Below, in pieces: positions 15,958-26,683 of a stretch of 64,000 bases of DNA. Source of the DNA: Limnohabitans sp. Hippo3 (GTDB lineage Bacteria > Pseudomonadota > Gammaproteobacteria > Burkholderiales > Burkholderiaceae_C); contig NZ_NESF01000002.1 of the NCBI RefSeq assembly GCF_003063665.1, forward strand, positions 214,571 to 278,570, read 5' to 3'. The notes under the pieces are model-generated. The model saw only the letters and a program-made list of their open reading frames with translations. It was not told the DNA's origin and did not search any database. The number at the start of each line of letters is the position of its first letter. The first letter of the stretch is position 1. The translations under genes and the position numbers were made by a program.

Positions 15958-18001
15958 CGCTTTGGGTGCTGTCGTTCAAATCGACGGCAATGGTGAGCGG
16001 GCCAGCCGCCATGGCCTCGTCCTCTTCTGCTTCGTCGACTTCCTGACCCTCTGCCGCCAAAGGCGCGTCCAGATGCGCCACCACCGTGCCGCCCACGTCC
16101 AGCGCCATCAAATCCACGGCGCCCAATTTGACGCGCACACGGGCGCCTCGCATCAAGCCTTGGGCACCCATGACGCTGAACATCAAGGGCAAGGTGTCGG
16201 CCCGCACCAGCCAGGCGCCACCGCCCATTTCCTTGACCAGACTGGCTTCGAGTTCGTCGATGCCTTGCTGCTGCACATGGCGCAGCGTCCAGTAACGTTC
16301 CATACTGGACTGCACGCTGTTGTAGGCGCTGTAGGCCGCATCGAAACCGCTGATGATGGAAAACAACTCGGCGTCTTTGGGCTTGAAGGGCGCGGCCAAT
16401 GCGGCCGTGGCGCCGTGCTTGGCGCACGCAATGATCTGCCACTGGTTGACCAGATCGGTGTAGCGGCGCAGGGGCGAGGTGCTCCAGGCATAGCTGGGAA
16501 CGCCGATGCCCGCATGGGGCAGCGCCTTGGTGCCCATGCGCACCTTGACGCCGGGGGCCATGCTGGCCTGGCTGCGGTAAATGCCAGGCACGCCCAGCTG
16601 GGCCAGCCACTGACCCCAGGTGCTGTTGGCCAAAATCATGGCCTCGGCCACCATCAAATCCAGCGGCGCACCGCGCTTGCGGGTGCCGATCAACACCGTC
16701 TCTTCGCCCGTGGGCGGCGTGTCGTTGTGGGGGCGATCGAGCTTGAAGCTGTAATCGGGGCGGTTGAAGCTCTCGGGTTTGCCACGCACCACTTCGCGCC
16801 GCGCCTTGAGGGTCTGCGCCAACCGCCAGAAAAAGCCCAACGTCGCCCGGCTCACCGGCACATCGGTGTGGTCGCTCTGGTCTTCACCTTCCAGCCACTC
16901 GCGGGTGATGCGGTCATCCAGCTGGTCATGCCGCAGGTTGACCAGGATCGGCACCCGCTCCAGACGGGTTTCGGTGCTTTGCACCTCCAGCGTGTCTTCG
17001 CTGAAAGTCACATACAAAGACACGGCCGGGCAGTCACGGCCTTCGGTCAGGGTGTAGGTCTGCACCACGCTGTCGGGCAGCATGGTGATTTTGTAGCCGG
17101 GCATGTAGACGGTGGACAGACGCTGACGGCCCAATTGGTCGATCGGGCTGCCGGGCGTCAAGGCCAGGCCAGGTGCCGCGATGTGGATGCCCACAGTGAC
17201 CGTGCCCGTGCCCAAGCCTTGCAGCGACAAAGCATCGTCGATCTCGGTGGTGTGCGAGTCGTCAATCGAAAAGGCCTGGACCGGCGCCAAGGGCAACTCG
17301 TCGGTGATGGCCGGCGCTTGCAATGCCGGGAAACCGGTGCCCTTGGGGAACAGGTCGAACAAAAAGCGCTGCCAATGAAAGTCCCAGGCCGACGCGATGG
17401 CCCCGGCCTTTTGCAACAAGTCCAGTGGCGCGGTCTGGCTGGCTTTGCTGGCTTCGACCACCGCTTTGTACTCGGGCGTGTTCTTGTCAGGGCGGAACAG
17501 GATCTTGTACAGCTGCTCGCGGATCGGTGTGGGGCACACGCCGGCCACCAGCTCGGCCGACCAAGCCTCGATCTGCGCCTGAACCTGCTTCTTTTTTTCA
17601 ATGGCGAGCAAGGCTTGCTGCACGATCTCGGCCGGCGCTTTGCGGTAGCGGCCTTTGCCGCCCCGGCGGAAATAGTGCGGCGCTTCGTGCAAACGCAGCA
17701 ATGCGGCCACCTGCTGCACGGTGCTGGCCCCGTCGCTGAAATAGTCGCGGGCCAGGTCGGCAAAACCGAACTCCTCGTCGGAGGCGAATTCGTAAGCCAG
17801 CTCCAGCTCGATGGTTTGGCTCAGGGCCGCCGCTTCGCTCAGCAAGCTGGCAGGGCTTGGTTTTTCAAACTTGAGCAGCATTTGCGCCGCCTTGACTTTG
17901 ACCCGCTTGCCGGAGTCGAGTTCCACCTGCGCAGAGGCCTCGGCCTCGGACAGGATGCGTCCGGCCATGAATTTGCCGGCTTCTTCAAATAATGCGTACA
18001 T
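15947..18001 (-). CDS. RNase II/VacB-family exoribonuclease
   Basis: A 684-residue protein with a central RNB domain that degrades RNA from the 3' end. The catalytic acidic motif reads IDDSHTTEIDDAL; the Glu in place of one Asp is, as I recall, usual for this betaproteobacterial and organellar-type subfamily. The segment DCPAVSLYVTF and the DRPHNDTPPTGEE region are RNB features. It lacks an obvious cold-shock pair at the N-terminus and ends in an acidic tail. It is distinct from RNase R, which is longer. Confidence 0.88.
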   Translation of the reverse strand: MYALFEEAGKFMAGRILSEAEASAQVELDSGKRVKVKAAQMLLKFEKPSPASLLSEAAALSQTIELELAYEFASDEEFGFADLARDYFSDGASTVQQVAALLRLHEAPHYFRRGGKGRYRKAPAEIVQQALLAIEKKKQVQAQIEAWSAELVAGVCPTPIREQLYKILFRPDKNTPEYKAVVEASKASQTAPLDLLQKAGAIASAWDFHWQRFLFDLFPKGTGFPALQAPAITDELPLAPVQAFSIDDSHTTEIDDALSLQGLGTGTVTVGIHIAAPGLALTPGSPIDQLGRQRLSTVYMPGYKITMLPDSVVQTYTLTEGRDCPAVSLYVTFSEDTLEVQSTETRLERVPILVNLRHDQLDDRITREWLEGEDQSDHTDVPVSRATLGFFWRLAQTLKARREVVRGKPESFNRPDYSFKLDRPHNDTPPTGEETVLIGTRKRGAPLDLMVAEAMILANSTWGQWLAQLGVPGIYRSQASMAPGVKVRMGTKALPHAGIGVPSYAWSTSPLRRYTDLVNQWQIIACAKHGATAALAAPFKPKDAELFSIISGFDAAYSAYNSVQSSMERYWTLRHVQQQGIDELEASLVKEMGGGAWLVRADTLPLMFSVMGAQGLMRGARVRVKLGAVDLMALDVGGTVVAHLDAPLAAEGQEVDEAEEDEAMAAGPLTIAVDLNDSTQSDGA

Positions 18002-18007
18002 CGGGTG

Positions 18008-18013
18008 ATTTTC
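18008..18013 (-). promoter_or_regulatory. -10-like box 6 bases before the RNase II-like start
   Basis: GAAAAT on the minus strand ends 6 bases before the ATG at 18001 with no ribosome-binding site between. It is a weaker member of the leaderless-promoter group. Confidence 0.3.
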
Positions 18014-18045
18014 CCACGTGGCACCACCCGCTTGGGGGCACGCCC

Positions 18046-18633
18046 TCAGGCCAGGCGAAGAAAATCGAGGATTTCGGGCAAGTACAGCTCGAAATCGCTC
18101 AGGGCGTGGTCGCTGCCCTCGATCAGGCGCACCTGGCCTGCCCCATGGCGGGCCAGCATTTCCCGCCAGTCCAGCACCTCGTCCCCCTTGGCGATCACCG
18201 CCAATGTGCGTGGGGTGGCCTGTGGGGGCTGCGCCTGCAAGGCCCGCAGCTCCTGCACATGGGCCATTTCGAAAAAAACCTTTTGCGCGGGGTTATGCCA
18301 GGCCGGATGCTCGCCGATGTAACCCTCCAGGTCCCGTGCCGGCTCCACCGCCGGGTTCAGCAGCACCGCAGGGCAGCCCAGCTGTTGCGACAGGCAGGCG
18401 GCATAAAAACCGCCCAAGGAAGAACCGACCACCGCCATGCTGTCCCGGGGCCAAGCCGACACCCCGGCCCCGATGTCGTCCATGGCCTGACGAGGCGAAG
18501 CAGGCAACTGTGGGCACCACCAGGTCACACCAGGGTGCTGGTTTTGCACCAGGGCCGCCAGGGTTCGGGCCTTGAAGGATTGCGGTGAAGACCGAAAACC
18601 GTGCAAGTACAGCAGGTGGCTGGTGCGCGGCAT
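18046..18633 (-). CDS. YqiA/YcfP-family alpha/beta hydrolase
   Basis: A 195-residue esterase-like protein. The N-terminus LLYLHGFRSSPQS holds the oxyanion loop and VGSSLGGFYA holds the nucleophilic serine; the GSDHALSDFE segment near the end should carry the catalytic His. The family hydrolyses small acyl esters in vitro; its cellular role is unclear. The ATG overlaps the lpxC stop by one base (TGATG), so it is coupled to lpxC. A GTG codon 3 bases upstream is a less likely start. Confidence 0.88.
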   Translation of the reverse strand: MPRTSHLLYLHGFRSSPQSFKARTLAALVQNQHPGVTWWCPQLPASPRQAMDDIGAGVSAWPRDSMAVVGSSLGGFYAACLSQQLGCPAVLLNPAVEPARDLEGYIGEHPAWHNPAQKVFFEMAHVQELRALQAQPPQATPRTLAVIAKGDEVLDWREMLARHGAGQVRLIEGSDHALSDFELYLPEILDFLRLA

Positions 18634-19556
18634 CACCAGGCAGGCTGCAGGGCCGCAAAGCCCCGGGGCGCTTCAAGCGCTTTGTCAAAGGTCACCACCT
18701 CGTAAGCGCTCGGGCGTGACAAGAGTTCGCGCAGCAGGCGGTTGTTCATCGCATGCCCCGACCGAAACGCGCTGTAGGCGGCCAGCAGTGGCTTGCCCAG
18801 AATGTACAAATCACCCATGGCGTCCAGGATCTTGTGCTTGACGAACTCGTCGTCGTAACGCAAGCCATCCGAGTTAAGCACCTTGTAGTCGTCCATCACG
18901 ATGGCATTGTCCAAGCCGCCGCCCAAAGCCAAACCATTGGCACGCAGCATTTCCACATCTTTGGTGAAGCCAAAGGTGCGGGCGCGGGCAATGTCACGGG
19001 CATAAACGCCGTCCGACATGTCAAACACCACCTGCTGCCCGGTCGAATCCACAGCGGGGTGCCTGAAATCGATCTCAAAGGTCAGTTTATAGCCGTGGTA
19101 AGGCTCCAGGCGCGCCCACTTGATGTTCTCGCCCTCGCCTTCCGACACTTCCACGGTTTCGAGCACACGCACAAACCGTTTGGGAGCAGGCTGCTCCACG
19201 ACACCGGCGCTTTGCAACAAAAAGACAAACGAAGACGCCGAACCATCGAGGATCGGGACCTCTTCGGCCGTGATGTCCACATACAGGTTGTCAATGCCCA
19301 AGCCTGCACACGCCGACATCAGGTGCTCGACAGTCAAGACCTTGGCTTGTCCAACCGAAATGGTGGAGGCCAGCCGGGTGTCGGTCACCGCCTCGGCGTT
19401 CACCGGGATGTCCACGGGCTCGGGCAAATCGATCCGGCGGAACATGATGCCGGTGTCCGGCGCTGCGGGGCGCAAGGTCAGCTCGACACGCTGACCGCTG
19501 TGCAAACCCACGCCGACGGCTTTGGTCAAGGTTTTGAGGGTGCGTTGAGCGAGCAT
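18633..19556 (-). CDS. lpxC: UDP-3-O-acyl-GlcNAc deacetylase
   Basis: LpxC catalyses the committed step of lipid A synthesis and shows this is a Gram-negative with lipopolysaccharide. The 307-residue length is normal. Zinc-site motifs are intact: [23 protein letters not shown] and the catalytic SGHAMNN. It follows ftsZ in the dcw cluster as in E. coli, but a strong terminator and its own -10 box separate the two, so expression is probably independent. Confidence 0.98.
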   Translation of the reverse strand: MLAQRTLKTLTKAVGVGLHSGQRVELTLRPAAPDTGIMFRRIDLPEPVDIPVNAEAVTDTRLASTISVGQAKVLTVEHLMSACAGLGIDNLYVDITAEEVPILDGSASSFVFLLQSAGVVEQPAPKRFVRVLETVEVSEGEGENIKWARLEPYHGYKLTFEIDFRHPAVDSTGQQVVFDMSDGVYARDIARARTFGFTKDVEMLRANGLALGGGLDNAIVMDDYKVLNSDGLRYDDEFVKHKILDAMGDLYILGKPLLAAYSAFRSGHAMNNRLLRELLSRPSAYEVVTFDKALEAPRGFAALQPAW

Positions 19557-19562
19557 GGCCCT

Positions 19563-19568
19563 ATTTTA
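19563..19568 (-). promoter_or_regulatory. -10 box 6 bases before the lpxC start codon
   Basis: TAAAAT on the minus strand, with spacer AGGGCC before the ATG. No Shine-Dalgarno match is clear, so a leaderless lpxC mRNA is likely. Confidence 0.45.
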
Positions 19569-19650
19569 GTTGGCGAGAGATGCGGGGGTTCGGGCAATGA
19601 ATAGTCGAGAACCCGCCCAGTCAGACAGCTCGGATACGCAGTCTTGGTGG

Positions 19651-19716
19651 GTTGCCCGGTGCTGGTGGGCGATATTGAGGCGCGAAGCGACGACGAGCCC
19701 ATCGGCACCGGGCAAC
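19651..19716. repeat. Long inverted repeat between ftsZ terminator and lpxC
   Basis: GTTGCCCGGTGC (19651-19662) is mirrored perfectly by GCACCGGGCAAC (19705-19716), and pairing continues inwards through GGGC/GCCC to about 20 pairs, with two mismatches or wobbles. A loop of about 20 bases separates the arms. It is not followed by a T tract on either strand. It looks like a repeat element or a structured 5' region for lpxC. Nothing else of note was seen in 19569-19778. Confidence 0.6.
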
Positions 19717-19778
19717 TCGCCGAGACGGCCAAACGCCATCGCCCCTCTTCAGCGGCCAACCTGGTCATGACCTCACGC

Positions 19779-19815
19779 AAAAAGGGGCCAGACAGGCAAG
19801 CGCCCGTCTGGCCCC
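19779..19815 (-). terminator. Intrinsic terminator of the dcw operon after ftsZ
   Basis: A perfect 10-bp stem, GGGGCCAGAC (19784-19793) with GTCTGGCCCC (19806-19815), ends on the minus strand in five T residues. It lies 33 bases after the ftsZ stop and marks the end of the dcw transcript. Confidence 0.92.
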
Positions 19816-19847
19816 AAAGCACCAGAAATGAAACTCAGATCAAGCGA

Positions 19848-21062
19848 TCAGTCCGCTTGCTTGCGCAGGAAAGCGGGGATCTCGATGTCGTCCATGCCCG
19901 CATTGGCCATGCCGTCCACACGGGCCGCTGCATGGGTACGGTTGCTGCGCCAGTAGGCGGGCACATTCAAACCACTGTTGGCCAAAGGCGCAGCGGCATT
20001 GCCCGAGGCGGCCACCGCGTCTTGCCCACCCACGGTGAAAGGCACGTTGTCGGTGCCGGTACGCAGCACTTGCAGAGGTGGGGCTGTGCGGCGGGCACCC
20101 ACCTTGGACAAACCAGTGGCCACCACCGTCACGCGGATCTCGTCGCCCAAGCTTTCGTCATAGGCCGTGCCGTAGATCACATGGGCGTTTTCGGAGGCGT
20201 AAGCACGGATGGTGTTCATCGCCTGCTTGGACTCGGACAGCTTGAGCGAGCCCTTGGCGGCGCTGATCAGCACCAGCACACCCTTGGCACCCGACAGGTC
20301 CACACCTTCGAGCAGCGGGCAGGCCACGGCCTGCTCGGCCGCGATGCGGGCGCGGTCAGGGCCGCTGGCGGCGGCGGTGCCCATCATGGCCTTGCCGGGC
20401 TCACCCATCACGGTGCGCACGTCTTCAAAGTCGACGTTCACATGGCCGGGCACATTGATGATCTCGGCAATGCCGCCCACAGCGTTTTTCAACACGTCGT
20501 TGGCGTGGGCAAAGGCCTCGTCTTGCGTCATGTCTTCACCGCCGGGCAATTCCAGCAGCTTTTCGTTCAGCACCACGATCAGCGAATCCACATTGGCTTC
20601 GAGTTCCTGCATGCCCACGTCGGCATTCGCCATGCGGCGACCGCCTTCAAATTCAAACGGCTTGGTCACCACACCCACCGTCAGGATGCCCATCTCTTTG
20701 GCGATGCGGGCAATCACAGGCGCAGCGCCCGTGCCTGTGCCGCCCCCCATACCGGCGGTGATGAACAACATGTGCGCGCCCTCGATGGCGGCGCGGATGT
20801 CGGCTTCGGCGCTTTCAGCGGCTTCGCGGCCTTTTTCAGGCTTGCTGCCCGCGCCCAGACCAGTCTGACCGAGCTGAATGAAACGGTGAGCCGCGCTGCG
20901 GGCCAAGGCCTGCGCATCGGTGTTGGCGCACACGAATTCAACGCCCTGGACCTGGCGCTCGATCATGTGCTCCACAGCGTTGCCGCCGCCACCGCCAACC
21001 CCGATCACTTTGATCTGGGTGCCTTGGTTGAACTCTTCGGTTTGGATCATTTCAATGGTCAT
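19848..21062 (-). CDS. ftsZ: Cell division protein FtsZ
   Basis: The tubulin-like GTPase that forms the Z ring. The 404-residue product has the tubulin signature GGGTGTG at 106-112, N-terminal IKVIGVGGGGGNA, and the conserved C-terminal peptide DDIEIPAFLRKQAD that binds FtsA and ZipA. An AGGAG ribosome-binding site precedes the ATG. A 133-base gap separates it from ftsA, and its own promoter there is plausible. Confidence 0.99.
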   Translation of the reverse strand: MTIEMIQTEEFNQGTQIKVIGVGGGGGNAVEHMIERQVQGVEFVCANTDAQALARSAAHRFIQLGQTGLGAGSKPEKGREAAESAEADIRAAIEGAHMLFITAGMGGGTGTGAAPVIARIAKEMGILTVGVVTKPFEFEGGRRMANADVGMQELEANVDSLIVVLNEKLLELPGGEDMTQDEAFAHANDVLKNAVGGIAEIINVPGHVNVDFEDVRTVMGEPGKAMMGTAAASGPDRARIAAEQAVACPLLEGVDLSGAKGVLVLISAAKGSLKLSESKQAMNTIRAYASENAHVIYGTAYDESLGDEIRVTVVATGLSKVGARRTAPPLQVLRTGTDNVPFTVGGQDAVAASGNAAAPLANSGLNVPAYWRSNRTHAAARVDGMANAGMDDIEIPAFLRKQAD

Positions 21063-21195
21063 GGTGCTACTCCTAAATTTGTTTGCAGTTGCCGAAAATT
21101 TTTTTGTGAATGCTGGGGTGGGTCAAAGTGTCAACATCGACACGGTCGCGAAACCGGCGGGCTGCTTCTAGCCAGAAATCTCTTTTTCCAGTTCA

Positions 21196-22425
21196 TCAGA
21201 AGTTCCCCACAATGAAGTCCTTGAAGCGGCCAAAAGCGTTGTTCACCGAACTCTTCTTTTGGGTGACCTTGTAGCCCCGCAGGCGGGCCAAGCGGGCTTC
21301 TTCCAAGAGGCCCATCACGGTGGCGGCACGGGGCTGGCTGACCATGTCGGCCAGGCCGCCTGCATATTTGGGCAGGCCACGGCGCACGGGCTTGAGGAAG
21401 ATGTCCTCGCCCAGCTCGACCATGCCGGGCATGACGGCGCTGCCGCCCGTCAGCACAATGCCCGACGACAAAACCTCTTCGTAACCTGACTCGCGGATGA
21501 CCTGATGCACCAGCGAGAAAATTTCTTCGATGCGCGGCTCGATCACACCCGCCAAAGCCTGGCGACTGAGCATGCGCGGCCCCCGGTCGCCCAAACCCGG
21601 CACCTCGACTTGCGCATCGGGGTCGGCCAGCAGTTGCTTGGCGTAACCACTTTCGACTTTGATGTCCTCGGCGTCCTTCGTTGGCGTGCGCAAAGCCATG
21701 GCAATGTCGCTGGTGATCAGGTCACCGGCAATCGGAATCACGGCGGTGTGGCGGATCGAGCCGTTGGCAAAAATCGCCACATCGGTGGTGCCAGCGCCAA
21801 TGTCCACGCACACCACACCCAGCTCGCGCTCGTCTTCTGACAGCACAGCCAAACTGGACGACTGCGGGTTGAGCAACAGCTGGTCAACCTCCAGGCCGCA
21901 GCGGCGCACGCACTTGATGATGTTTTCGGCTGCACTTTGTGCACCTGTGACGATGTGGACCTTGGCTTCCAGGCGCATGCCGCTCATGCCGATCGGCTCT
22001 TTGACTTCCTGGCCGTCGATCACAAACTCCTGTGGTGCCACCAACAACAAGCGCTGGTCGGTCGAAATGTTGATCGCTCGTGCAGTTTCCATCACGCGGG
22101 CCACATCGGCTTGCGTGACTTCCTTGTCCTTGATCGCCACCATGCCGCTGGAGTTGATGCCCCGGATATGGCTGCCCGTGATGCCCACATTGACGCGGGT
22201 GATCTTGCAATCGGCCATCAACTCGGCTTCCTTGAGGGCCTGCTGGATGCTTTGCACCGTGGCGTCGATGTTGACCACCACACCGCGCTTGAGGCCATTG
22301 CCCGGCGCAATGCCCAAACCCGCGATCTTGAGTTCGCCATCGGGCATCACCTCGGCCACCACCGCCATCACTTTGGAAGTGCCGATGTCCAAGCCCACCA
22401 CCAGATCTTTGTACTCTTTTGCCAT
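21196..22425 (-). CDS. ftsA: Cell division protein FtsA
   Basis: The actin-like protein that tethers FtsZ to the membrane. The ATPase fold begins DLVVGLDIGTSKVMAV and includes DIGAGTTD and VLTGGSAVMPG. The C-terminus FGRFKDFIVGNF is the amphipathic membrane-targeting helix. I start at the ATG giving MAKEYKDL; a GTG 9 bases upstream is possible. It follows ftsQ by 40 bases. Confidence 0.98.
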   Translation of the reverse strand: MAKEYKDLVVGLDIGTSKVMAVVAEVMPDGELKIAGLGIAPGNGLKRGVVVNIDATVQSIQQALKEAELMADCKITRVNVGITGSHIRGINSSGMVAIKDKEVTQADVARVMETARAINISTDQRLLLVAPQEFVIDGQEVKEPIGMSGMRLEAKVHIVTGAQSAAENIIKCVRRCGLEVDQLLLNPQSSSLAVLSEDERELGVVCVDIGAGTTDVAIFANGSIRHTAVIPIAGDLITSDIAMALRTPTKDAEDIKVESGYAKQLLADPDAQVEVPGLGDRGPRMLSRQALAGVIEPRIEEIFSLVHQVIRESGYEEVLSSGIVLTGGSAVMPGMVELGEDIFLKPVRRGLPKYAGGLADMVSQPRAATVMGLLEEARLARLRGYKVTQKKSSVNNAFGRFKDFIVGNF

Positions 22426-22465
22426 TTGAATCACCGTTTCCGTTTCATTCTTGTGTCTTGACCCG

Positions 22466-23254
22466 TCAAAGCTTTTTCTTGCCGTCTGCTTCCAGCGTGG
22501 TCACACCCCGCAGGCGCAAGGCATAGCCATCCTTGTGACGCAAATCCGCCCCGGCCAAAGCGGTCGGCGTGCGGCCATAGCGGGCCGTCACTTGCGACAG
22601 CGTCCTGAAAAATACTTTCAGCTGGGCGGTGATCTCCGCCTCTGTGCCCCGCCCCAGCTCCAGCAGCGCACCGCTGTCGGTCACCACACGCCAGCTGCCT
22701 CGGGGGGTCAACTCCAACTGCTCAATGCCCATGTCCATCGCCTCGAACATCGGCAACAAAAGGCGGTACAGCTGCACCACGGTCTGCGACTGCGCATCCG
22801 GGCCTTTGAGGCGTGGCAGGTTTTCCACATCCACTTCTTCGATGTTGGCCTCGAACACGCGGCTTTGCTGGTTCACCATCTTGTTGGCGCTGTCATCGCC
22901 CCACAGCGCCATGGGTTCGTGCTCCTTCAACACCGCTTTCAGGCGATTGGGGAAATCACGGTGCACCACGGCCTCCCGAACCCAGGGCACGGCCTCGAAG
23001 GCGTCGCGTGTGCGCTTCAGATCCATGGTGAAAAAATTGCCACTGAGCTGCGGCACGACATTGGCCCGCAAGGTCACCGCGTTGTTGCGCGTGACCTCGC
23101 CTTGCACCGTGATCGCTTGGATCGCAAACGCCGGATGCCGCAGCAGCCACCAGGCCCCACCGCCCAGCACCAGCAGCACGAACACTGCTGTAAGCAAGGC
23201 TGCAGCCATGTTCATGAGGCGGATGTCCAGCGGCAAAGCCATCGTCGTTTTCAC
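22466..23254 (-). CDS. ftsQ: Cell division protein FtsQ
   Basis: A bitopic division protein that links FtsB/FtsL to the rest of the divisome. One transmembrane helix (about residues 15-38) is followed by the POTRA domain ([20 protein letters not shown]) and the FtsQ beta domain. I take the GTG whose GTGA overlaps the ddl stop as the start, giving [10 protein letters not shown]; the ATG 12 bases later is the alternative. Confidence 0.93.
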   Translation of the reverse strand: MKTTMALPLDIRLMNMAAALLTAVFVLLVLGGGAWWLLRHPAFAIQAITVQGEVTRNNAVTLRANVVPQLSGNFFTMDLKRTRDAFEAVPWVREAVVHRDFPNRLKAVLKEHEPMALWGDDSANKMVNQQSRVFEANIEEVDVENLPRLKGPDAQSQTVVQLYRLLLPMFEAMDMGIEQLELTPRGSWRVVTDSGALLELGRGTEAEITAQLKVFFRTLSQVTARYGRTPTALAGADLRHKDGYALRLRGVTTLEADGKKKL

Positions 23255-24216
23255 CCACGCACCTCCTGCACATGGTCCAGCGTGGCAGCGGCCAACAACT
23301 GGCAGCACAGCGCCTCGTAAGGAATGCCTGCGGCTTTGGCCGACATGGGCACCAACGAGTGACCGGTCATGCCGGGCGAGGTGTTGATTTCCAGCAGGTA
23401 GGGCTTGCGTGTGGTCGCATCGATCATCACATCCAGGCGTCCCCAGCCCCGGCAACCCAAGACCTGGTAGGCCTTGACCACCAGGGCCTCGATGGCGGCC
23501 TCTTCTGCAGCGGGCAGGCCACTGGGCACCAGGTACTGGGTGTCGTCGGTGAAATACTTGTTCTGGTAGTCGTAATTGCCCTCGGGGGCCACGATGCGAA
23601 TCACTGGCAGTGCCTTGGCGGCCTCTGCCGGGCCCAGCACCGGGCAAGTGACTTCGTCACCCACAATGCACTTTTCGCACAGGATGTCGGCGTCGCACTG
23701 CGCGGCCGCGGCCAGCGCAGCAGGCAGGTCCTGAGCCTGCGTGACCTTGGTCACCCCGATCGAGGAGCCTTCTCGGGCTGGCTTGACGATCATCGGCAAG
23801 CCCAAGGTCTGGATCAGCGTCTCCATCGACACACTGCCCAGCTGATCCCGCCGCACCAGCACATAAGCAGGGGTGGGCAGGCCTTCGGCCAACCAGACGC
23901 GTTTGGTCATGGTCTTGTCCATGGCGATGCTGGACGCCATCACACCCGAGCCGGTGTAGGGGATGCCCAGCAACTCCAAAGCACCCTGCACCGTGCCGTC
24001 TTCGCCATAACGGCCATGCAAGGCAATGAAGCAACGCGAAAAACCTGCGCGCTTGAGTTCGCTCAATTCCCGCTCGGCCGGATCGAACGCATGGGCATCC
24101 ACGCCCGATGCGCGCAAGGCGTTCAGCACGCCCTGACCCGACATCAAGGACACTTCGCGTTCGGCCGATCGACCGCCCATGAGCACGGCCACCTTGCCCA
24201 GATTCAAGGCAGTCAT
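23251..24216 (-). CDS. ddl: D-alanine--D-alanine ligase
   Basis: Joins two D-alanines for the peptidoglycan stem. The ATP-grasp enzyme starts [20 protein letters not shown] and has [26 protein letters not shown] and [15 protein letters not shown]. At 321 residues it is the DdlB type found in dcw clusters. Its ATG overlaps the murC stop (ATGA). Confidence 0.97.
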   Translation of the reverse strand: MTALNLGKVAVLMGGRSAEREVSLMSGQGVLNALRASGVDAHAFDPAERELSELKRAGFSRCFIALHGRYGEDGTVQGALELLGIPYTGSGVMASSIAMDKTMTKRVWLAEGLPTPAYVLVRRDQLGSVSMETLIQTLGLPMIVKPAREGSSIGVTKVTQAQDLPAALAAAAQCDADILCEKCIVGDEVTCPVLGPAEAAKALPVIRIVAPEGNYDYQNKYFTDDTQYLVPSGLPAAEEAAIEALVVKAYQVLGCRGWGRLDVMIDATTRKPYLLEINTSPGMTGHSLVPMSAKAAGIPYEALCCQLLAAATLDHVQEVRG

Positions 24217-25622
24217 GCGGCACCTCCCAACTCGACCACTTGGGCAGGCACGGCCCCGATGGAGCCGGCGCCCATGCAAATCACCACATCGCCGTCACGG
24301 GCGTTGCTGAGCACGGCTTGTGGCATGTCGGCGATCGCATCGACAAAAACCGGCTCGACCTTGCCCGCCACACGCAAGGCGCGGGCCAGCGAACGGCCAT
24401 CGGCGGCCACGATGGGGGCTTCGCCTGCGGCGTACACCTCGGACAGCAGCACGCTGTCGCAGCCTTGGCCAATGACTTTCACAAAGTCTTCAAAGCAATC
24501 GCGCGTGCGGCTGTAGCGGTGGGGCTGGAACGCCAACACCAGCCGGCGACCCGGGAACGCCCCGCGGGCGGCAGCCAGCGTGGCCGCCATCTCGACCGGG
24601 TGGTGCCCGTAATCGTCAATGACCGTGAAGCGCCCAGCGCCTCCGGGCACGCGCACCTCGCCATAGCGCTGAAAACGGCGTCCCACGCCCTTGAAATTGG
24701 CCAACGCCCGCTGCACAGCCGCATCATCCACTCCCAACTCCACCGCGACGGCCACAGCCGCCAAGGCGTTGAGCACGTTGTGCAAGCCCGGCAAATTCAG
24801 CACCAGGGGCAAATCGGGCAAGGTCACGCCATTGCGCCGCTGCACCGTGAAATGCATCTGCCCCTGCACCGCCCGCACATCCACGGCCCGCACTTGGGCA
24901 CCTTCGCTCAGGCCATAGCTGGTGACAGGCCGGGCAATGTCCTGCACGATGGACTGCACACCCGGATCGTCCACACAGACAATCGCGGTGCCGTAAAAAG
25001 GCATGCGGTGCAAAAACTCCACGAACGCGGCTTTCAAACGGGCCAGGTCGTGACCGTAGGTCTCCATGTGGTCGGCGTCGATGTTGGTGACCACCGCCAT
25101 CACAGGCAACAGGTTCAGGAAGGAGGCGTCGGACTCGTCGGCCTCGACCACGATGTAGTCGCCCGTGCCCAGCTTGGCGTTCGCCCCTGCGCTGTTGAGG
25201 CGTCCGCCAATCACAAAGGTGGGGTCCAACCCAGCCTCGGCCAACACACTGGCCACCAGGCTGGTGGTGGTGGTTTTGCCGTGTGTGCCAGCAATAGCGA
25301 CGCCCTGCTTCATGCGCATCAGCTCGGCCAGCATGACAGCGCGCGGCACGATGGGGATGTGGCGCTCGCGCGCGGCCAGCACCTCAGGGTTGTCGGCTTT
25401 GACGGCGGTGGAGGTGACCACCGCATCGGCGTCTTGGACGTTGTCGGCCGAATGCCCCACATGCGTGGCAATGCCCAAAGCCGCCAGGCGACGCAGCGTG
25501 GCGCTGTCGGACAAATCGGAGCCGGAAATCTGGTAACCCAGATTGAGCAACACTTCGGCAATGCCGCTCATGCCCGAGCCGCCCACACCGATGAAATGAA
25601 TTTTTCGGATGGCGTGTTTCAT
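24213..25622 (-). CDS. murC: UDP-N-acetylmuramate--L-alanine ligase
   Basis: Adds L-alanine to UDP-MurNAc. The 469-residue product begins with [18 protein letters not shown] and has the ATP loop GTHGKTTTT and the YGHHPVE motif, the MurC form of the Mur-ligase sites. It overlaps murG upstream and ddl downstream by 4 bases each. Confidence 0.98.
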   Translation of the reverse strand: MKHAIRKIHFIGVGGSGMSGIAEVLLNLGYQISGSDLSDSATLRRLAALGIATHVGHSADNVQDADAVVTSTAVKADNPEVLAARERHIPIVPRAVMLAELMRMKQGVAIAGTHGKTTTTSLVASVLAEAGLDPTFVIGGRLNSAGANAKLGTGDYIVVEADESDASFLNLLPVMAVVTNIDADHMETYGHDLARLKAAFVEFLHRMPFYGTAIVCVDDPGVQSIVQDIARPVTSYGLSEGAQVRAVDVRAVQGQMHFTVQRRNGVTLPDLPLVLNLPGLHNVLNALAAVAVAVELGVDDAAVQRALANFKGVGRRFQRYGEVRVPGGAGRFTVIDDYGHHPVEMAATLAAARGAFPGRRLVLAFQPHRYSRTRDCFEDFVKVIGQGCDSVLLSEVYAAGEAPIVAADGRSLARALRVAGKVEPVFVDAIADMPQAVLSNARDGDVVICMGAGSIGAVPAQVVELGGAA

Positions 25623-26683
25623 GCCGCCAACTCCTCACAAGCCATCACAACCTCCCTGGTCGCATTTGTTTTTTTCTGTGCGTGGGCTTTTTGTGCCACG
25701 TCTTGCAATGTGTCGCGGCTCAAGGCCGTCAGGCGCTCGACCAGGTTCTGCGCGGTCAACTCCGCCTGCGGCACCAGCCAGCCGCCACCGGAGGCCACCA
25801 AAAACTGCGCATTGGTGGTCTGGTGGTCGTCGACCGCAAACGGGAAGGGCACAAACAAGGCGGCCACACCCACGGCCGCCAGCTCAGTCACGGTGCTGGC
25901 GCCTGCGCGGCAGATCACCAGATCGGCTTGCGCAAAGGCGGCGGCGGTGTCGTCGATGAAAGGCGTCAACTCGGCCTGCACGCCTGCGGCCGCGTAGTTG
26001 GCCCGCAGGGCTTCGATTTGTTTGGCACCGCTTTGGTGGATGACTTGCGGGCGTGTGGCCTCTGGCATCAAGGCCAAGGCCTGCGGCACGATGTCGTTCA
26101 GGGCCTTGGCCCCCAGGCTGCCGCCCACCACCAGTACACGCAAAGGGCCTGTTCGCCCGGCAAAACGCTCGGCTGGCGAGGCTTGTTGGGTGAAGGCCTG
26201 GCGCAAAGGGTTGCCCACCCATTGCCCGGTTTTGAAAACGCCGGGGAAGGCGGTGAACACCCGGTCGGCCACTTGCGCCAGCACCTTGTTGGCCAGGCCC
26301 GCTACCGAATTTTGTTCGTGCAGCACCAAAGGCTTGCCCCACAAGCTGGCCATCATGCCGCCGGGGAACGTGATGTAGCCGCCCAGCCCCAGCACCACAT
26401 CGGGCTGGACCCGGCGCACCACCTGCAGGCTTTGCCAAAAAGCGCGCAGCAGCTTGAGTGGCAAGAAGGCCAATGTTGCGAAACCTTTGCCGCGCACACC
26501 GCCAAAGGCCACCGTTTCAAAGGCGAAGCCACGCGGCGGCACCAGCTGGCTTTCCATGCTGTCCGGTGCGCCCAACCAGTGCACGCGCCAACCCGCCTCG
26601 CGCAGGGCTTCTGCCACGGCCAGACCCGGGAAGATGTGCCCCCCTGTGCCACCCGCCATGACCAGTGCGCATTTTTGCGTCAT
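25619..26683 (-). CDS. murG: UDP-GlcNAc:lipid I GlcNAc transferase
   Basis: Converts lipid I to lipid II on the inner face of the membrane. The 354-residue GT28 enzyme has the N-terminal [16 protein letters not shown] loop, the [13 protein letters not shown] segment and the [13 protein letters not shown] and [11 protein letters not shown] motifs of the nucleotide-sugar domain. The ATG overlaps the ftsW stop. Confidence 0.97.
   Translation of the reverse strand: MTQKCALVMAGGTGGHIFPGLAVAEALREAGWRVHWLGAPDSMESQLVPPRGFAFETVAFGGVRGKGFATLAFLPLKLLRAFWQSLQVVRRVQPDVVLGLGGYITFPGGMMASLWGKPLVLHEQNSVAGLANKVLAQVADRVFTAFPGVFKTGQWVGNPLRQAFTQQASPAERFAGRTGPLRVLVVGGSLGAKALNDIVPQALALMPEATRPQVIHQSGAKQIEALRANYAAAGVQAELTPFIDDTAAAFAQADLVICRAGASTVTELAAVGVAALFVPFPFAVDDHQTTNAQFLVASGGGWLVPQAELTAQNLVERLTALSRDTLQDVAQKAHAQKKTNATREVVMACEELAA

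Noticed and set aside
15962..17992. A 676-codon plus-strand open frame opposite the RNase II-like gene
   Set aside because: Exact antisense shadow; the minus-strand gene has clear catalytic motifs.
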